64,000 bases of DNA from Candidatus Epulonipiscium viviparus (GCF_030708075.1 NZ_CP117982.1:372001-436000); one strand, 5' to 3'. Counted from the stretch's first letter, positions 35,030 to 44,184 are shown. Notes: generated from the letters alone by a model not told the origin. Numbers and translations: made by a program.

Positions 35030-36184
35030 TTAGTTTGTTGTAGGGTTAAATTTTTCGAGAAGCTTATTTTGGCCGTCTACGATTTCGATAACAGTAACAG
35101 ATTTTTGAGGGTTGCGATTCTCATCAAAAGTAATGTGTCCGGTGACAGCTTCGATATCGATATTTTGTATAGCATTTACAACTGCAGAACTGTCGGTAGT
35201 CTCAGCTCGAGCAAAACCTTCTAGCAATATGCAAGCCGCATCATATCCGAGGGCAGCGAAAGCGTTAGGAGTTGTGCCGTATTCTTCTGTATAGTTGGCT
35301 ATAAAATCTTGGACAATTGGAGAGTCGTCTTCTGTGGTATAGTGATTGATAAAGTAGCTGCCATTGATAGGTTCTGCGTTAGTGCCGACCATAGCAGTAA
35401 CGCCGTCCCAACCATCTCCGCCAAGGAATGTGCCGCTGATGCCGATTTCTCTTGCTTGTGGTGCAATCTTGGCAACAGCTTCGTAATAGTCTGGAATTAG
35501 TATAACATCTGGATTTGCATTAGCAACAGGAGCGAGGATTGACTTGAAATCTACATCTGCCGCAGTGTAGTTAACTTGAGCTACAACATCAATACCTAGT
35601 GCTTCAACTTGTTCGATAAATGCTTCTGCGATGCCGACGGAATAGTCGCTTTCGTTGTTTATCATAACGGCAGCAGTTTTGGCATTAAGCGAGGTATCGG
35701 CAAAGTTTGCGAGAATTTCGCCTTGTGTTGGATCGATGTAGCAAGCGCGAAAAATATTTGGAGCAATGGATGTGATTTCTTTCTTAGTTGCAGAAGGACT
35801 GATCATTGGAATGCCATCTTCTTTTGCTAGGTTAGCAATAGTTTCTGTAGTTCCAGAAATATCAGCTCCGATAAAACCAATTACATCTTTGCTATCGGAC
35901 AATTTTTTATATGCACTAGCCGCATCAGTTTGTACACCTTTGTTATCTTCGAATATGTATTCAATTTGTTTGCCAAGAATTCCGCCAGCTTCGTTGTATT
36001 CTTTAACTGCGAGTAAGGCACCTTTATTAGCGGGGATGCCATATTGAGCTGTTGCTCCGGTAACGTCGAAGCTTCCGCCGATTTTAATTGTATTGGCATC
36101 AGAGTCATCTCCGCCACAAGCAACAAGCATGGAACTGCCCAATCCTAGAAGTATTATTGTTTTGAGTATTTTGTTAATTTTCAT
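35030..36184 (-). CDS. livK: Branched-chain amino acid-binding lipoprotein LivK/LivJ-like
   Basis: A 384-residue periplasmic-binding-protein type 1 family lipoprotein. The signal peptide ends at lipobox M-L-V-A-C-G-G. Mature marks are I-K-I-G-G-S-F-D-V-T-G, A-V-K-E-Y-N-E-A-G-G-I-L-G-K and V-I-G-F-I-G. It captures leucine/isoleucine/valine or a related amino acid for LivHMGF. ATG 36184 has AAGGAGAT upstream. A frame extending to 36229 lacks a ribosome site. First gene of the operon. Confidence 0.95.
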   Translation of the reverse strand: MKINKILKTIILLGLGSSMLVACGGDDSDANTIKIGGSFDVTGATAQYGIPANKGALLAVKEYNEAGGILGKQIEYIFEDNKGVQTDAASAYKKLSDSKDVIGFIGADISGTTETIANLAKEDGIPMISPSATKKEITSIAPNIFRACYIDPTQGEILANFADTSLNAKTAAVMINNESDYSVGIAEAFIEQVEALGIDVVAQVNYTAADVDFKSILAPVANANPDVILIPDYYEAVAKIAPQAREIGISGTFLGGDGWDGVTAMVGTNAEPINGSYFINHYTTEDDSPIVQDFIANYTEEYGTTPNAFAALGYDAACILLEGFARAETTDSSAVVNAIQNIDIEAVTGHITFDENRNPQKSVTVIEIVDGQNKLLEKFNPTTN

Positions 36185-36228
36185 GTTATCTCCTTTCAAA
36201 GTAGTTAACAATAGATAATATATTTGCA

Positions 36229-36257
36229 ATTATAGCAGCAATTTCTTGCAAAATCAA
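36229..36257 (-). promoter_or_regulatory. Promoter of the liv operon
   Basis: Read on the minus strand, TTGATT and a perfect TATAAT are separated by exactly 17 bases, about 45 bases before the livK start. Confidence 0.7.
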
Positions 36258-36354
36258 TACTCATATGCGCTATTGGCATAGATAACTTTCACGAAAAATC
36301 ACTAGATTTTATATAAAGTATTTTATGTTTTAACAAAAAATAAACAAAATCAAT

Positions 36355-36390
36355 ATAAAAATAGCTACATCTACTTGCGTAAATGTAGCT
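36355..36390 (-). terminator. Terminator of the small membrane-protein gene
   Basis: On the minus strand AGCTACAT and ATGTAGCT pair around a 12-base loop and are followed by ATTTTTAT. It separates the T-box gene from the liv promoter. Confidence 0.7.
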
Positions 36391-36428
36391 GAAAATATCT
36401 CTATATTACAAAATTAAATGATTCAAAA

Positions 36429-36782
36429 TTAAATAATTGGTAGAAATTGAAAACAGATTAAGAAAAAGTATATAACAAAAGAAACTGCAATAATAATGAA
36501 AGCTTTTGGCTTTGCAGCTGGAATTTTATTTATAATAAGTCCAAAGAGAAAGCCGACGAGTGTGTCTGTAAGTACAGCAAGAATGCCGCCGACAAGGCTC
36601 ATGATGGACATGCTAATGCCGTATATATCAACAATACTAGTGAAGAGAGCCATAGGATAAATATGTATGATATCACTGTAATGCGGGACACCCGTGACCA
36701 AATTCCAAACAATGTTGAGAATTAATGAGGCTATAAAGAAGAATACGGTAGAGGTTAAAACGATGCGGTTGATTGGTCTCAT
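36429..36782 (-). CDS. Small membrane protein under T-box control
   Basis: A 117-residue protein I do not recognise. It has three hydrophobic stretches, at about residues 7-30, 48-85 (probably two helices) and 92-115. Charged residues are few and lie between helices (D-T-L near 70, N-K-I-P-A-A-K-P-K near 85-93). There is no signal-peptide cleavage site. The ATG has AAAGGAG 6 bases upstream. A T-box-like leader directly precedes it, so it is likely expressed when one aminoacyl-tRNA runs short, suggesting an amino-acid transport or related role. It sits just upstream of the branched-chain amino acid importer. It is too short for a usual ECF S-component or TrpP. Confidence 0.75.
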   Translation of the reverse strand: MRPINRIVLTSTVFFFIASLILNIVWNLVTGVPHYSDIIHIYPMALFTSIVDIYGISMSIMSLVGGILAVLTDTLVGFLFGLIINKIPAAKPKAFIIIAVSFVIYFFLICFQFLPII

Positions 36783-36800
36783 ATTGATTACTCCTTTCGC

Positions 36801-36920
36801 AAAAAAATGAAAGCCCAGATATACTGGGCTATACCACCTTGAGATAACATTTGTTAGAATATTATCAGTGGTCTAGATTAAGGCTAATCGCTAAATTGTT
36901 AGCCTTAAAATACCACGCAG
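36801..36920 (-). ncRNA. T-box riboswitch with very short Stem I
   Basis: Read on the minus strand, in order: a Stem I (36916-36868) of GTGGT/ACCAC enclosing AAGGCTAA/TTAGCCTT; a second hairpin GATAATATT/AAATGTTATC (36866-36843); the T-box core AAGGTGGTATAGCC (36840-36827) containing T-G-G-T; and a terminator AGCCCAG/CTGGGCT with T-run (36830-36801). The T-box core can form the alternative antiterminator. Stem I lacks the usual AG bulge and distal loop and is only about 49 bases. The 3' strand of its internal loop, AATCTAG, would hold the specifier. ATC (Ile) is one reading, others are possible. Confidence 0.68.
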
Positions 36921-36960
36921 GTACAACTTTATTATATACCGTTTCATATATTATATACAT

Positions 36961-37938
36961 TTATTTACTAAAAAATTCTGCTATATTTTTTAAAACGATA
37001 TTGGTTGTTCCATCATCATTGGTCATAAATTCAATTACACTGCTATCTTTAGCAAGTTCGGTAGGTAATTTTATTTCAATTCCAGTGTTGGTTTTGATTT
37101 GATGGGAGACATATTTTTTAGCTTCGCGCTGATTTTCCAAGATTATTGTATCATCACGTAAACCATATTCGGTTAATCGAGATTGGCAAGCTTCCTTGAT
37201 TTCTTCTAAATCAAAAAATGTATCCTCTATAATCTTCTGAATTGGTATTTCACTGGTTTCAAATATGCTATTCGCGACCTGAGATTTGAAGTTGCTTAGA
37301 GGTTCTGTTGGGTTATCAAAGTTTTCGAGAATAACCTCTCTGGTTGCCTCATCAATAACATCGAGTTTTTCTTTGAGAGACATTTCTTTGTTAATTTCTA
37401 AAAGTTCAGCAAGATATTGATCTTTGGATTTATCGAGAATGCGGAGTTGTCTGGTCGATAGATCGATAAGGATAGCTTCGGTAACTCTTTGCTTGCTAGG
37501 TAGAATGCTCCGACATTTGACTATTTCTGTTGTGCCGTTACCCTGAGCATTGACATTGATTTGATGAGTAAACTCTTCTTTGTAATTTAGTTTGAAAATT
37601 CCAATATATTCCACTTCTTCTTTGACAAAGTTAGTAAAAAGTAAGTCACCTTCTGTGACGCTACCAAAATGGATCATATTATGATAGAACTTTTTGGCCA
37701 CTTGCTGTGAAAATTCGAGAAATGCTCCATCGTGAAAGTCGACTATAAAATCTAAAAGAAGAGCATCATCGTTAAACTGAGCGGGTGCGACGCAGATATT
37801 TTCAAATAGATTCATCATATGTTTTGTAAGAAATGCTTCGTTTTCGTCATAAATATCTAATGTGCCTTTTGAAATTATGGGCTCACCTGATTTTTGATCT
37901 AACACATGCATTATTGCTTGTTTATATTCTATACTCAT
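36961..37938 (-). CDS. 37-kDa nucleoid-associated protein (YejK/NdpA family)
   Basis: A 325-residue protein of the NA37/YejK family, cytosolic and nucleoid-bound in proteobacteria, with no known enzymatic activity. Family character is seen in the opening I-E-Y-K-Q-A-I-M-H-V-L-D, L-L-L-D-F-I-V-D-F-H-D-G, and V-E-Y-I-G-I-F-K-L-N-Y-K. ATG 37938 has AAAGGAC upstream. A longer frame would run through a terminator into tRNA-Ser and is rejected. The gene lies between the tRNA-Ser terminator and the T-box. Confidence 0.88.
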   Translation of the reverse strand: MSIEYKQAIMHVLDQKSGEPIISKGTLDIYDENEAFLTKHMMNLFENICVAPAQFNDDALLLDFIVDFHDGAFLEFSQQVAKKFYHNMIHFGSVTEGDLLFTNFVKEEVEYIGIFKLNYKEEFTHQINVNAQGNGTTEIVKCRSILPSKQRVTEAILIDLSTRQLRILDKSKDQYLAELLEINKEMSLKEKLDVIDEATREVILENFDNPTEPLSNFKSQVANSIFETSEIPIQKIIEDTFFDLEEIKEACQSRLTEYGLRDDTIILENQREAKKYVSHQIKTNTGIEIKLPTELAKDSSVIEFMTNDDGTTNIVLKNIAEFFSK

Positions 37939-37960
37939 TGTTTGTCCTTTCTTAAAATGC

Positions 37961-37998
37961 AAAAAAAGTCCTACCATAAAATAGCAGGACTTTTTTTT
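37961..37998 (-). terminator. Terminator of tRNA-Ser (possibly bidirectional)
   Basis: AGTCCTACC and a near-complementary AGCAGGACT form a stem with an AT-rich loop, flanked by an A-run on one side and a T-run on the other, so it can act on both strands. Three bases from the tRNA 3' end. Confidence 0.8.
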
Positions 37999-38000
37999 AG

Positions 38001-38086
38001 CGGAGAAGGTGGGATTCGAACCCACGGTCCCTTTCGGAATCACTAGTTTTCAAGACTAGCTCCTTAAACCACTCGGACACCTCTCC
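38001..38086 (-). tRNA. tRNA-Ser (anticodon TGA)
   Basis: On the minus strand the acceptor GGAGAGG pairs with CCTTCTCC-type 3' end. The anticodon stem CTAGT/ACTAG holds the loop CTTGAAA, giving TGA. A long variable arm and GGGTTCGAATCCC T-arm mark a class II tRNA. Discriminator G, as in serine tRNAs. Confidence 0.94.
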
Positions 38087-38324
38087 ACGTAGGTGCTTTG
38101 TTCTTTATGACGTGATTATAGCAAAAGTTTTTTTTGTTGTCAACCCTTTTAAAAAAATTTTTTTGATTTTTTATAGAAACATGCAAATAAAAGACGAATT
38201 TTAGGAATTACTGCGATATAATTATAAAAAAACATTTGGTTAAAACTAGACATTTGAATGATTGTAATATACAATAAATGTATAATTAATGTGTGGTTAT
38301 ATAAAAATTTTGGGAGGTGATGTT

Positions 38325-40406
38325 GTGGAAATTAGAAAGAAGGATGTATTAAAATCTACATTATTTCAATATCTTATGCTATATACAATTTTATTCTTCA
38401 TTTTTATTATTGGAAATCGAATTATCTATGATCGATTGATTAAAGAAGACATACTAAAACAAGTACACGATAATAATTACCACGAGGTCATTAATCTGCA
38501 AAATGTAATAGAGACGCAGCTAAATCAGTTGCAACAAATTAATAATTCTATAGTCGAGGGCGTATCTGCCGTTTTGCTAGGGCTTGAGAATAGCAATGCA
38601 AATCGATACGCTTTGTTAAAAGAGCTCTCAATAAAGCAAAAGGAAAATTTTTTGATAGAGGATATCATATTTATAGATAATCAAAATACTCAGGCGCTAT
38701 CTAATGTTTATGCCGCGCGCATAGAAAATGGTGAGTATATTATTACTGTGCCCGAGGGAGAAGATATCGTTTTAAGCAAACAGCAGATGAGCCCAAATCA
38801 AGTTTTGGATATATTTAGTGTACAAAATCATCTATTTGTGGCTCCAAGCACGGTATCGAATAATTATAAAGTGATTTTTGCTATAGATCCAGAGGAGCTA
38901 CAACGCTACTTTGCGTTAGAGAATGAATTTGATCGAATAGGGCTCGTCAATGCCGTAACTGACGAAGTCTTATTTAGTGTGGGCGCAGAAGAATCGGAAG
39001 GAGAGTATTTGTACTTTGGCGGAAATGGGCTCTATGACGTTTTTGCTGCCACTACTAATAGCAGACTGTTGGAAACGCAAAAAGATATATTTAGGCAGAT
39101 TAATCTCACCTTGCTATGTTTTGGAGGAATAACTCTGCTCTTTCTTGGCTATATATTTAGAGCAACATACTTGCCGCTATATAAATTAACGAGAAAAATT
39201 TCGAATCAAGATTTGAAACATAAAAATTATTTGGACATTATTGATGAGGTTATAGAGTCGGAGCAGACAGATAAGGTACGGCTTAAATATAAAATTGAAG
39301 CGTATAAGACGGCTATGCAACATTACATTTTGGGCAACATTGTGCAAAAAGAAGAGCTATATTATAACAATGAAGAGCAAATCGAGCGGTTGTTTGATAA
39401 GTCTATAGCGCATACATTCTTTATTGCAAACGTTTTTAAGATCACGACGTCAAATCAGATTTTGAATTATTTGACAGAAAGCTTGGGGGCGGACAATATC
39501 TGCTTTAGAATAGATAACACGATGCACAACCAGATGTTTCTGATAGATTTTACTACTGATATACAAGAGAAAAATGCGGTGATGCTAAATTTACTAGAAG
39601 AAGTCTGTCAACTTTTTGAATGTAAGATTGCAATTAGTTGCGGTTCAAGTGAGCATAACGACATGACCAGCCTCTTTGCAAGCGTTAAGATGATAACTCC
39701 GGATTTGTTTTCTAGAAACCAGGTGATGCAGTTTGATGAGAAGAAAAAGAAGAAGATGAATCCGCTGGGATATGAAATCTTGTCAAAATTGGAGATATTA
39801 TTTGAGACAAAAAATTTTGCAGAAATAAGGACAACCTTAGGTTCGCTACTGCAGATGCTGGATCAGAAAGAGTTGCCAGAGTTTTATAGCAAATGTATGC
39901 TAACAGAAGTAACGACGATAATCTTTAAGAGCATATATAAGGAAGGCGTAAGTTATGAGCAGTATAAGGATAACTATGTGATTTTACTAGAATTGGTGCG
40001 CCACGGAGAGTATGAGCTGACCAAGGAACAGATAAAAACGCTCCTATATGATATAGTAGGCAAACTAGAGAACGAAAATACTGCGATTATCATAAGTGTG
40101 GAGAGTATCAATAATTATGTGAAGGCAAATTATCATGATAGTAATTTTTCGATCTCCGCTTTTGCGGCAGAGCTAGCAGTGACAAGTGCATACCTAAGCT
40201 ATGTCTATAAAAAAAGTGCCGGGATAAATCTGTCCGAATATGTATGGCAAGTTCGTAAGGAAAAGATGGTGGAGCTCCTTAGGGAAACATCGATGACTAT
40301 AGAAGAAATTAGTGCAAAAGTAGGGTATGACAATGTCTCGAGTTTGAGACGAAAACTTAAAGCTGATACTGGAAAAACTCCAAGTCAAATTAGAAAAGAA
40401 AAATAA
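38325..40406 (+). CDS. Membrane-bound sensor-regulator with AraC-type DNA-binding domain
   Basis: A 693-residue protein. Membrane helix 1 (about 12-35), an extracellular sensing region of about 230 residues (Cache-like size), helix 2 (about 265-285), a cytosolic region, and a C-terminal AraC double helix-turn-helix with S-I-S-A-F-A-A-E-L-A-V-T-S-A-Y-L and T-I-E-E-I-S-A-K-V-G-Y. Such proteins lie beside lipoprotein-type oligosaccharide importers in Firmicutes and likely activate them when sugar is sensed outside. The start is taken as GTG 38325, four bases after GGGAGGTGAT. An upstream ATG at 38289 has no ribosome site. It directly precedes the importer genes. Confidence 0.88.
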   Translation: MEIRKKDVLKSTLFQYLMLYTILFFIFIIGNRIIYDRLIKEDILKQVHDNNYHEVINLQNVIETQLNQLQQINNSIVEGVSAVLLGLENSNANRYALLKELSIKQKENFLIEDIIFIDNQNTQALSNVYAARIENGEYIITVPEGEDIVLSKQQMSPNQVLDIFSVQNHLFVAPSTVSNNYKVIFAIDPEELQRYFALENEFDRIGLVNAVTDEVLFSVGAEESEGEYLYFGGNGLYDVFAATTNSRLLETQKDIFRQINLTLLCFGGITLLFLGYIFRATYLPLYKLTRKISNQDLKHKNYLDIIDEVIESEQTDKVRLKYKIEAYKTAMQHYILGNIVQKEELYYNNEEQIERLFDKSIAHTFFIANVFKITTSNQILNYLTESLGADNICFRIDNTMHNQMFLIDFTTDIQEKNAVMLNLLEEVCQLFECKIAISCGSSEHNDMTSLFASVKMITPDLFSRNQVMQFDEKKKKKMNPLGYEILSKLEILFETKNFAEIRTTLGSLLQMLDQKELPEFYSKCMLTEVTTIIFKSIYKEGVSYEQYKDNYVILLELVRHGEYELTKEQIKTLLYDIVGKLENENTAIIISVESINNYVKANYHDSNFSISAFAAELAVTSAYLSYVYKKSAGINLSEYVWQVRKEKMVELLRETSMTIEEISAKVGYDNVSSLRRKLKADTGKTPSQIRKEK

Positions 40407-40414
40407 AAAATCGG

Positions 40415-40456
40415 GATACATTATTTAAAATTTGGTTAAATAGTGTATCTTTTTTT
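40415..40456 (+). terminator. Terminator of the AraC-type regulator gene
   Basis: GATACA-TTATTTAA pairs with TTAAATAG-TGTATC and is followed by seven T. It isolates the regulator gene from the importer promoter. Confidence 0.85.
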
Positions 40457-40478
40457 GTGTTATCTCCCGAAACACTCT

Positions 40479-40493
40479 GTTTTTAACCAAAAT
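40479..40493. promoter_or_regulatory. Candidate operator upstream of the importer promoter
   Basis: GTTTTTAACCAAAAT ends 15 bases before the -35 box of the importer promoter. Its reverse complement shares T-T-T-G-G-T-T-A-A-A-A with 38234-38246 upstream of the regulator gene. The placement suits an AraC-type activator site. Binding is inferred. Confidence 0.4.
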
Positions 40494-40507
40494 ACAAAAA
40501 CTGTTTC

Positions 40508-40535
40508 TTGTAAACATATCGAAATTCTATATAAT
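40508..40535 (+). promoter_or_regulatory. Promoter of the oligosaccharide importer operon
   Basis: TTGTAA at 40508 and TATAAT at 40530 are 16 bases apart. The first gene starts at 40566 after GAGGGGG. Confidence 0.7.
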
Positions 40536-40565
40536 AAAAATTACAAACAGTGAGGGGGAAAATAT

Positions 40566-41540
40566 ATGAATGAAGTAAAATTGAGTTTAAAATCGAAAGC
40601 ATCTAAAAAATGCAATAAGCAAAAATACAATAAGCATTGGAAAAAACAATTTAAAGAAAGTATACCTTTATATATGATTATGGCTGTGCCGCTACTTTTC
40701 TTTATAGTAATTCGATACGTTCCGATGTATGGCTTGCAAATAGCGTTCAAAGATTATCGGGCAATAGATGGGATATGGGGCAGCGCGTGGACTGGAATGG
40801 AAAATATAATGCGATTTGTAAGTAGCTATAACTTTTGGGATATCATAAAAAATACAATTACGCTAAGTTTATATCAGTTGATAGTGGCATTTCCTCTGGC
40901 TATATGTTTTGCATTAGTTTTGAACTCGGCCAGAAACGGAAAATTTAAAAAAATGGTACAGCTGATTACATACGCACCACACTTCATTTCGGTAGTGGTG
41001 ATGTGCGGAATCATTTTACAATTGTTGGCCCCGAGAACGGGATTAATCAATATAGGAATTGAGGCACTGGGTTTTGAACAAAAAGATTTTATAGGGATGC
41101 CAGAAATGTTCTCTTCTATATATGTATGGAGCGGTGTATGGCAAAACGTAGGCTGGGGAACGATTATATATTTATCTGCACTAAGCAGCATCGATACAGA
41201 GCTGTATGAAGCTGCAGCGATTGATGGGGCATCCAAGTTTAATATCGTGAGGCATATAGATCTAATGGGAATATTGCCTATGATTATAACAATGTTAATA
41301 ATGGACGTGGGGCGCTTGCTTCAAGTTGGATTCCAAAAGATTTTGCTATTACAAAATGGCATGAATATATCAAATTCAGAAGTAATTCAAACGTATGCGT
41401 ATAAGATAGGTTTAGCGGCGCAGATACCAAATTTTTCATATTCTGCTGCGATTGGATTATTTACAAGTGTAATAAATTTTATCCTGTTAGTAACGGTAAA
41501 TAAGATAGCCAAAAAAGTTGGCAATAGTTCGTTGTGGTAG
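40566..41540 (+). CDS. Oligosaccharide ABC transporter permease, LplB type
   Basis: A 324-residue inner-membrane permease. The N-terminus is basic. Six membrane segments follow, with the LplB marks P-M-Y-G-L-Q-I-A-F-K-D-Y and the EAA loop E-A-A-A-I-D-G-A-S-K-F that contacts the ATPase. Pairs with the permease at 41556. The importer ATPase is not encoded here. Such systems commonly use a shared MsmX-like ATPase located elsewhere. Confidence 0.92.
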   Translation: MNEVKLSLKSKASKKCNKQKYNKHWKKQFKESIPLYMIMAVPLLFFIVIRYVPMYGLQIAFKDYRAIDGIWGSAWTGMENIMRFVSSYNFWDIIKNTITLSLYQLIVAFPLAICFALVLNSARNGKFKKMVQLITYAPHFISVVVMCGIILQLLAPRTGLINIGIEALGFEQKDFIGMPEMFSSIYVWSGVWQNVGWGTIIYLSALSSIDTELYEAAAIDGASKFNIVRHIDLMGILPMIITMLIMDVGRLLQVGFQKILLLQNGMNISNSEVIQTYAYKIGLAAQIPNFSYSAAIGLFTSVINFILLVTVNKIAKKVGNSSLW

Positions 41541-41555
41541 AAAGGGGGAAATAGA

Positions 41556-42467
41556 ATGAATAGTTTTTCGAGCATTTTTAAAAAGGGATTAAGTTTTGAA
41601 GACAGAGTTTTTGTATTTATGGTCTATTTTATTATGCTATGCGCGGCAGTGGTGGCGATATACCCGTTGATATATGTAGTGAGCGCGTCGTTTAGTTCGC
41701 CAGATGCGGTATCCAACGGCCAAGTAATTTTTTTGCCAGTGGACTTTTCGCTTGAAGCATATAAAGCAGTTTTTGAGTATAAAGACATCTGGAGTGGTTA
41801 TGCAAATACAATATTTATTGCAATAACAGGAACTGTTCTAAACGTATTTTTAACGCTGATGATAGCATACCCAATTTCTCGAAAAAGTTTGTTTGGGAGA
41901 AAACAAATCACGTTTCTCCTAACATTCACAATGATGTTTAGCGCAGGAATGATACCAACCTATTTACTGATGCAAAACTTGGGGTTGGTAGGATCAAGAA
42001 TGGCTGTAATTATTTTGGGGCTGTTGCCAGTAAGAAACGTAATTTTGGCAAGAACATTTTATATGCAAACTATAGGCTCGGAGTTGATTGAAGCGGCAAA
42101 GATTGACGGTGCAACAGAGTATAAAATTATGTGGCAAATTATTATGCCGTTATCTAAATCGATTTTGGCAGTTATAGCATTATTTACGTTTGTGGACTAT
42201 TGGAATGAGTTTTTCAACAGCCTAATTTATCTAAATGATAGCTCAAAATATCCACTGCAACTAGTTTTAAGAGAAATACTAACATTAAATACAATCGATC
42301 CGTCTGTAATGCCGTTGGATCCAGAAACAATGAACGCAGTACAGGGGATGTCAGAGCTTCTCAAGTATGCAATTATAGTGGTATCAAGCGTGCCAGTAAT
42401 GTGTTTATTCCCATTTGCGCAAAAATATTTTGTTCGAGGCGTAATGACTGGAGCGGTAAAAGGTTAA
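41556..42467 (+). CDS. Oligosaccharide ABC transporter permease, YtcP type
   Basis: A 303-residue permease with six membrane segments, Y-P-L-I-Y-V-V-S-A-S-F-S-S-P near the first helix, and the EAA loop E-A-A-K-I-D-G-A-T-E-Y. The C-terminus F-V-R-G-V-M-T-G-A-V-K-G is the family ending. Preceded by AAAGGGGG, 15 bases after the LplB-type gene. Confidence 0.93.
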   Translation: MNSFSSIFKKGLSFEDRVFVFMVYFIMLCAAVVAIYPLIYVVSASFSSPDAVSNGQVIFLPVDFSLEAYKAVFEYKDIWSGYANTIFIAITGTVLNVFLTLMIAYPISRKSLFGRKQITFLLTFTMMFSAGMIPTYLLMQNLGLVGSRMAVIILGLLPVRNVILARTFYMQTIGSELIEAAKIDGATEYKIMWQIIMPLSKSILAVIALFTFVDYWNEFFNSLIYLNDSSKYPLQLVLREILTLNTIDPSVMPLDPETMNAVQGMSELLKYAIIVVSSVPVMCLFPFAQKYFVRGVMTGAVKG

Positions 42468-42504
42468 GTGATTTAGCGAAACGATAGAAATGGAGAGGAT
42501 TATT

Positions 42505-44184
42505 ATGAAGAGAAAATTATTAGTTGGATTGAGTATGGTTATGTTATTATCATTTGCGGGGTGTTCTGGAGAATCTGGAGAAGAAGAAAAGAGCGAGCAG
42601 ATTACAATTATGAATACCGATGAAAACGTGAATCCTGCGGGGGTGTTTCCTATAGTAAAGGAGCCGATTACGCTGAAAATTATGGTTGCACAGCAAGCAA
42701 CAGTGGAAGATATTACCACAAATGCATTTACGAAACATCTGGAGGAGAAAACGGGCATAAATATCGAGTGGCAAGTGGTCTCTCAAACTAGTGCGGGAGA
42801 AAAATTGAATGTTATGCTTGCAACAGGGAGCGAGTTGCCAGACATTTTCTTGGGGTTTGATGTTAATATGTCACAGCAGATGGTTTTTGGAAAAGATCAG
42901 GGCTTGTTTGTAAATATTGAGCCCTATCTTGAAGAGTATGCGCCAAATATAGTAGATGTATTTGACTCGTCAGAGATATTTGAAGCAGTATCAAAAACTC
43001 CGGATGATCAATTGTATGCTATCTCGGGTATAGAAGAAACCTATCACGTTAAGTTTCAAGAAAAGGCTTGGATTAGAGAAGATTATCTCGAAGCATTAGA
43101 TATGGAATTGCCGGTAACAACAGATGATTTTAAGGAGCTATTGATCGCAATAAGAGATAATGACCCCAATGGCAATGGAAAGAAAGATGAGATTCCGTTT
43201 GTGGGGGCCGCAACTGGGTGGTCAACTAATGTATTGCCATTTGTGATGTCGGCGTTTATTCCATACTATGAATTTGATGGAAATATAGCAGAAGAAATCT
43301 CGTTTACAGTGGTGGATGGCAAAATCGAAGTTGCTTTCGACAAAGATGCGTATAAGCAAGGATTGCAGTATATGAATGAGTTAGTAGAAGAGGGACTGCT
43401 AGACCCAGTTTCATTTACGCAAGATCAGAAGCAATTGAAAACGCTAACAGGAAACGAAGCGAATTATGTGGGAGTTATTACTGCGGGAGCACCGGGAGCA
43501 GGTGTAAATGGAGTGGAAAATCAGATGGAGTGGACGGCACTTGCGCCGTTGGAGGGGCCAAGCGGAGAGAAGTATACGAGATATGTGCCTCTATCGCCGA
43601 TGCTAGGGCGCTATATCATAACGCACGAGTGTACAAATGTTGCGGCAGCGGTGAGGTTAGCAGACTATCTGATGTCAAAGCAAGGGACGTTAGAATCTTC
43701 GATGGGAAAAGAAGGTGTGGATTGGAAGTATAATAACGATCCGGCAAAACTTGGATTAAACGGTCAGATGGCTGTGTATGAGAGAATTAACTCATTTGGG
43801 AAAGTGCAAAATGAAAATTGGGCAAAAGTTGCGCCTCTAAATTTTATGGATGACTTTAGAAATGGGCAGATGGCAATCGGGGGTGATTTAGATATAGAGC
43901 AAAAGTTATATGATGAATCGAAGGAAAAGTATGCACCAGCGAATGAAGAAAGGTTTTTGCTTCCTGTTGCAATAAGCGAGGATGATATGAATGAGTTCGT
44001 GGATATAACAGCAGGACTAGAAACATATTTGTCGCAAGTAATTCCGGAATTTATAATGGGAACGCGAGAATTTGATAAGTGGGATGACCATATTAAAATG
44101 ATAGAGAATATGGGTGTTGACAGATTAGAGGAAATCATAAATGAATCGTATAAAGCGCAGTATGGCGATATCGGAATAAAATAA
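42505..44184 (+). CDS. Solute-binding lipoprotein of the oligosaccharide importer
   Basis: A 559-residue binding lipoprotein with lipobox S-F-A-G-C-S. It has the F-P-I-V-K-E segment, the D-P-N-G-N-G-K-K-D-E-I-P-F Ca-binding-like loop and a C-terminal W-D-D-H-I-K. It completes the importer made with the two upstream permeases. ATG 42505 has GGAGAGGA upstream. An in-frame ATG at 42490 lies closer to the previous gene and lacks a site. Ligand probably an algal-derived oligosaccharide, judged only from nearby glycosidases. Confidence 0.92.
   Translation: MKRKLLVGLSMVMLLSFAGCSGESGEEEKSEQITIMNTDENVNPAGVFPIVKEPITLKIMVAQQATVEDITTNAFTKHLEEKTGINIEWQVVSQTSAGEKLNVMLATGSELPDIFLGFDVNMSQQMVFGKDQGLFVNIEPYLEEYAPNIVDVFDSSEIFEAVSKTPDDQLYAISGIEETYHVKFQEKAWIREDYLEALDMELPVTTDDFKELLIAIRDNDPNGNGKKDEIPFVGAATGWSTNVLPFVMSAFIPYYEFDGNIAEEISFTVVDGKIEVAFDKDAYKQGLQYMNELVEEGLLDPVSFTQDQKQLKTLTGNEANYVGVITAGAPGAGVNGVENQMEWTALAPLEGPSGEKYTRYVPLSPMLGRYIITHECTNVAAAVRLADYLMSKQGTLESSMGKEGVDWKYNNDPAKLGLNGQMAVYERINSFGKVQNENWAKVAPLNFMDDFRNGQMAIGGDLDIEQKLYDESKEKYAPANEERFLLPVAISEDDMNEFVDITAGLETYLSQVIPEFIMGTREFDKWDDHIKMIENMGVDRLEEIINESYKAQYGDIGIK

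Noticed and set aside
36784-36960. Simple intrinsic terminator of the nucleoid-associated protein gene
   Set aside because: The terminator is preceded by a conserved T-box core and two ordered hairpins and is directly upstream of a coding start, so a T-box leader explains it better.
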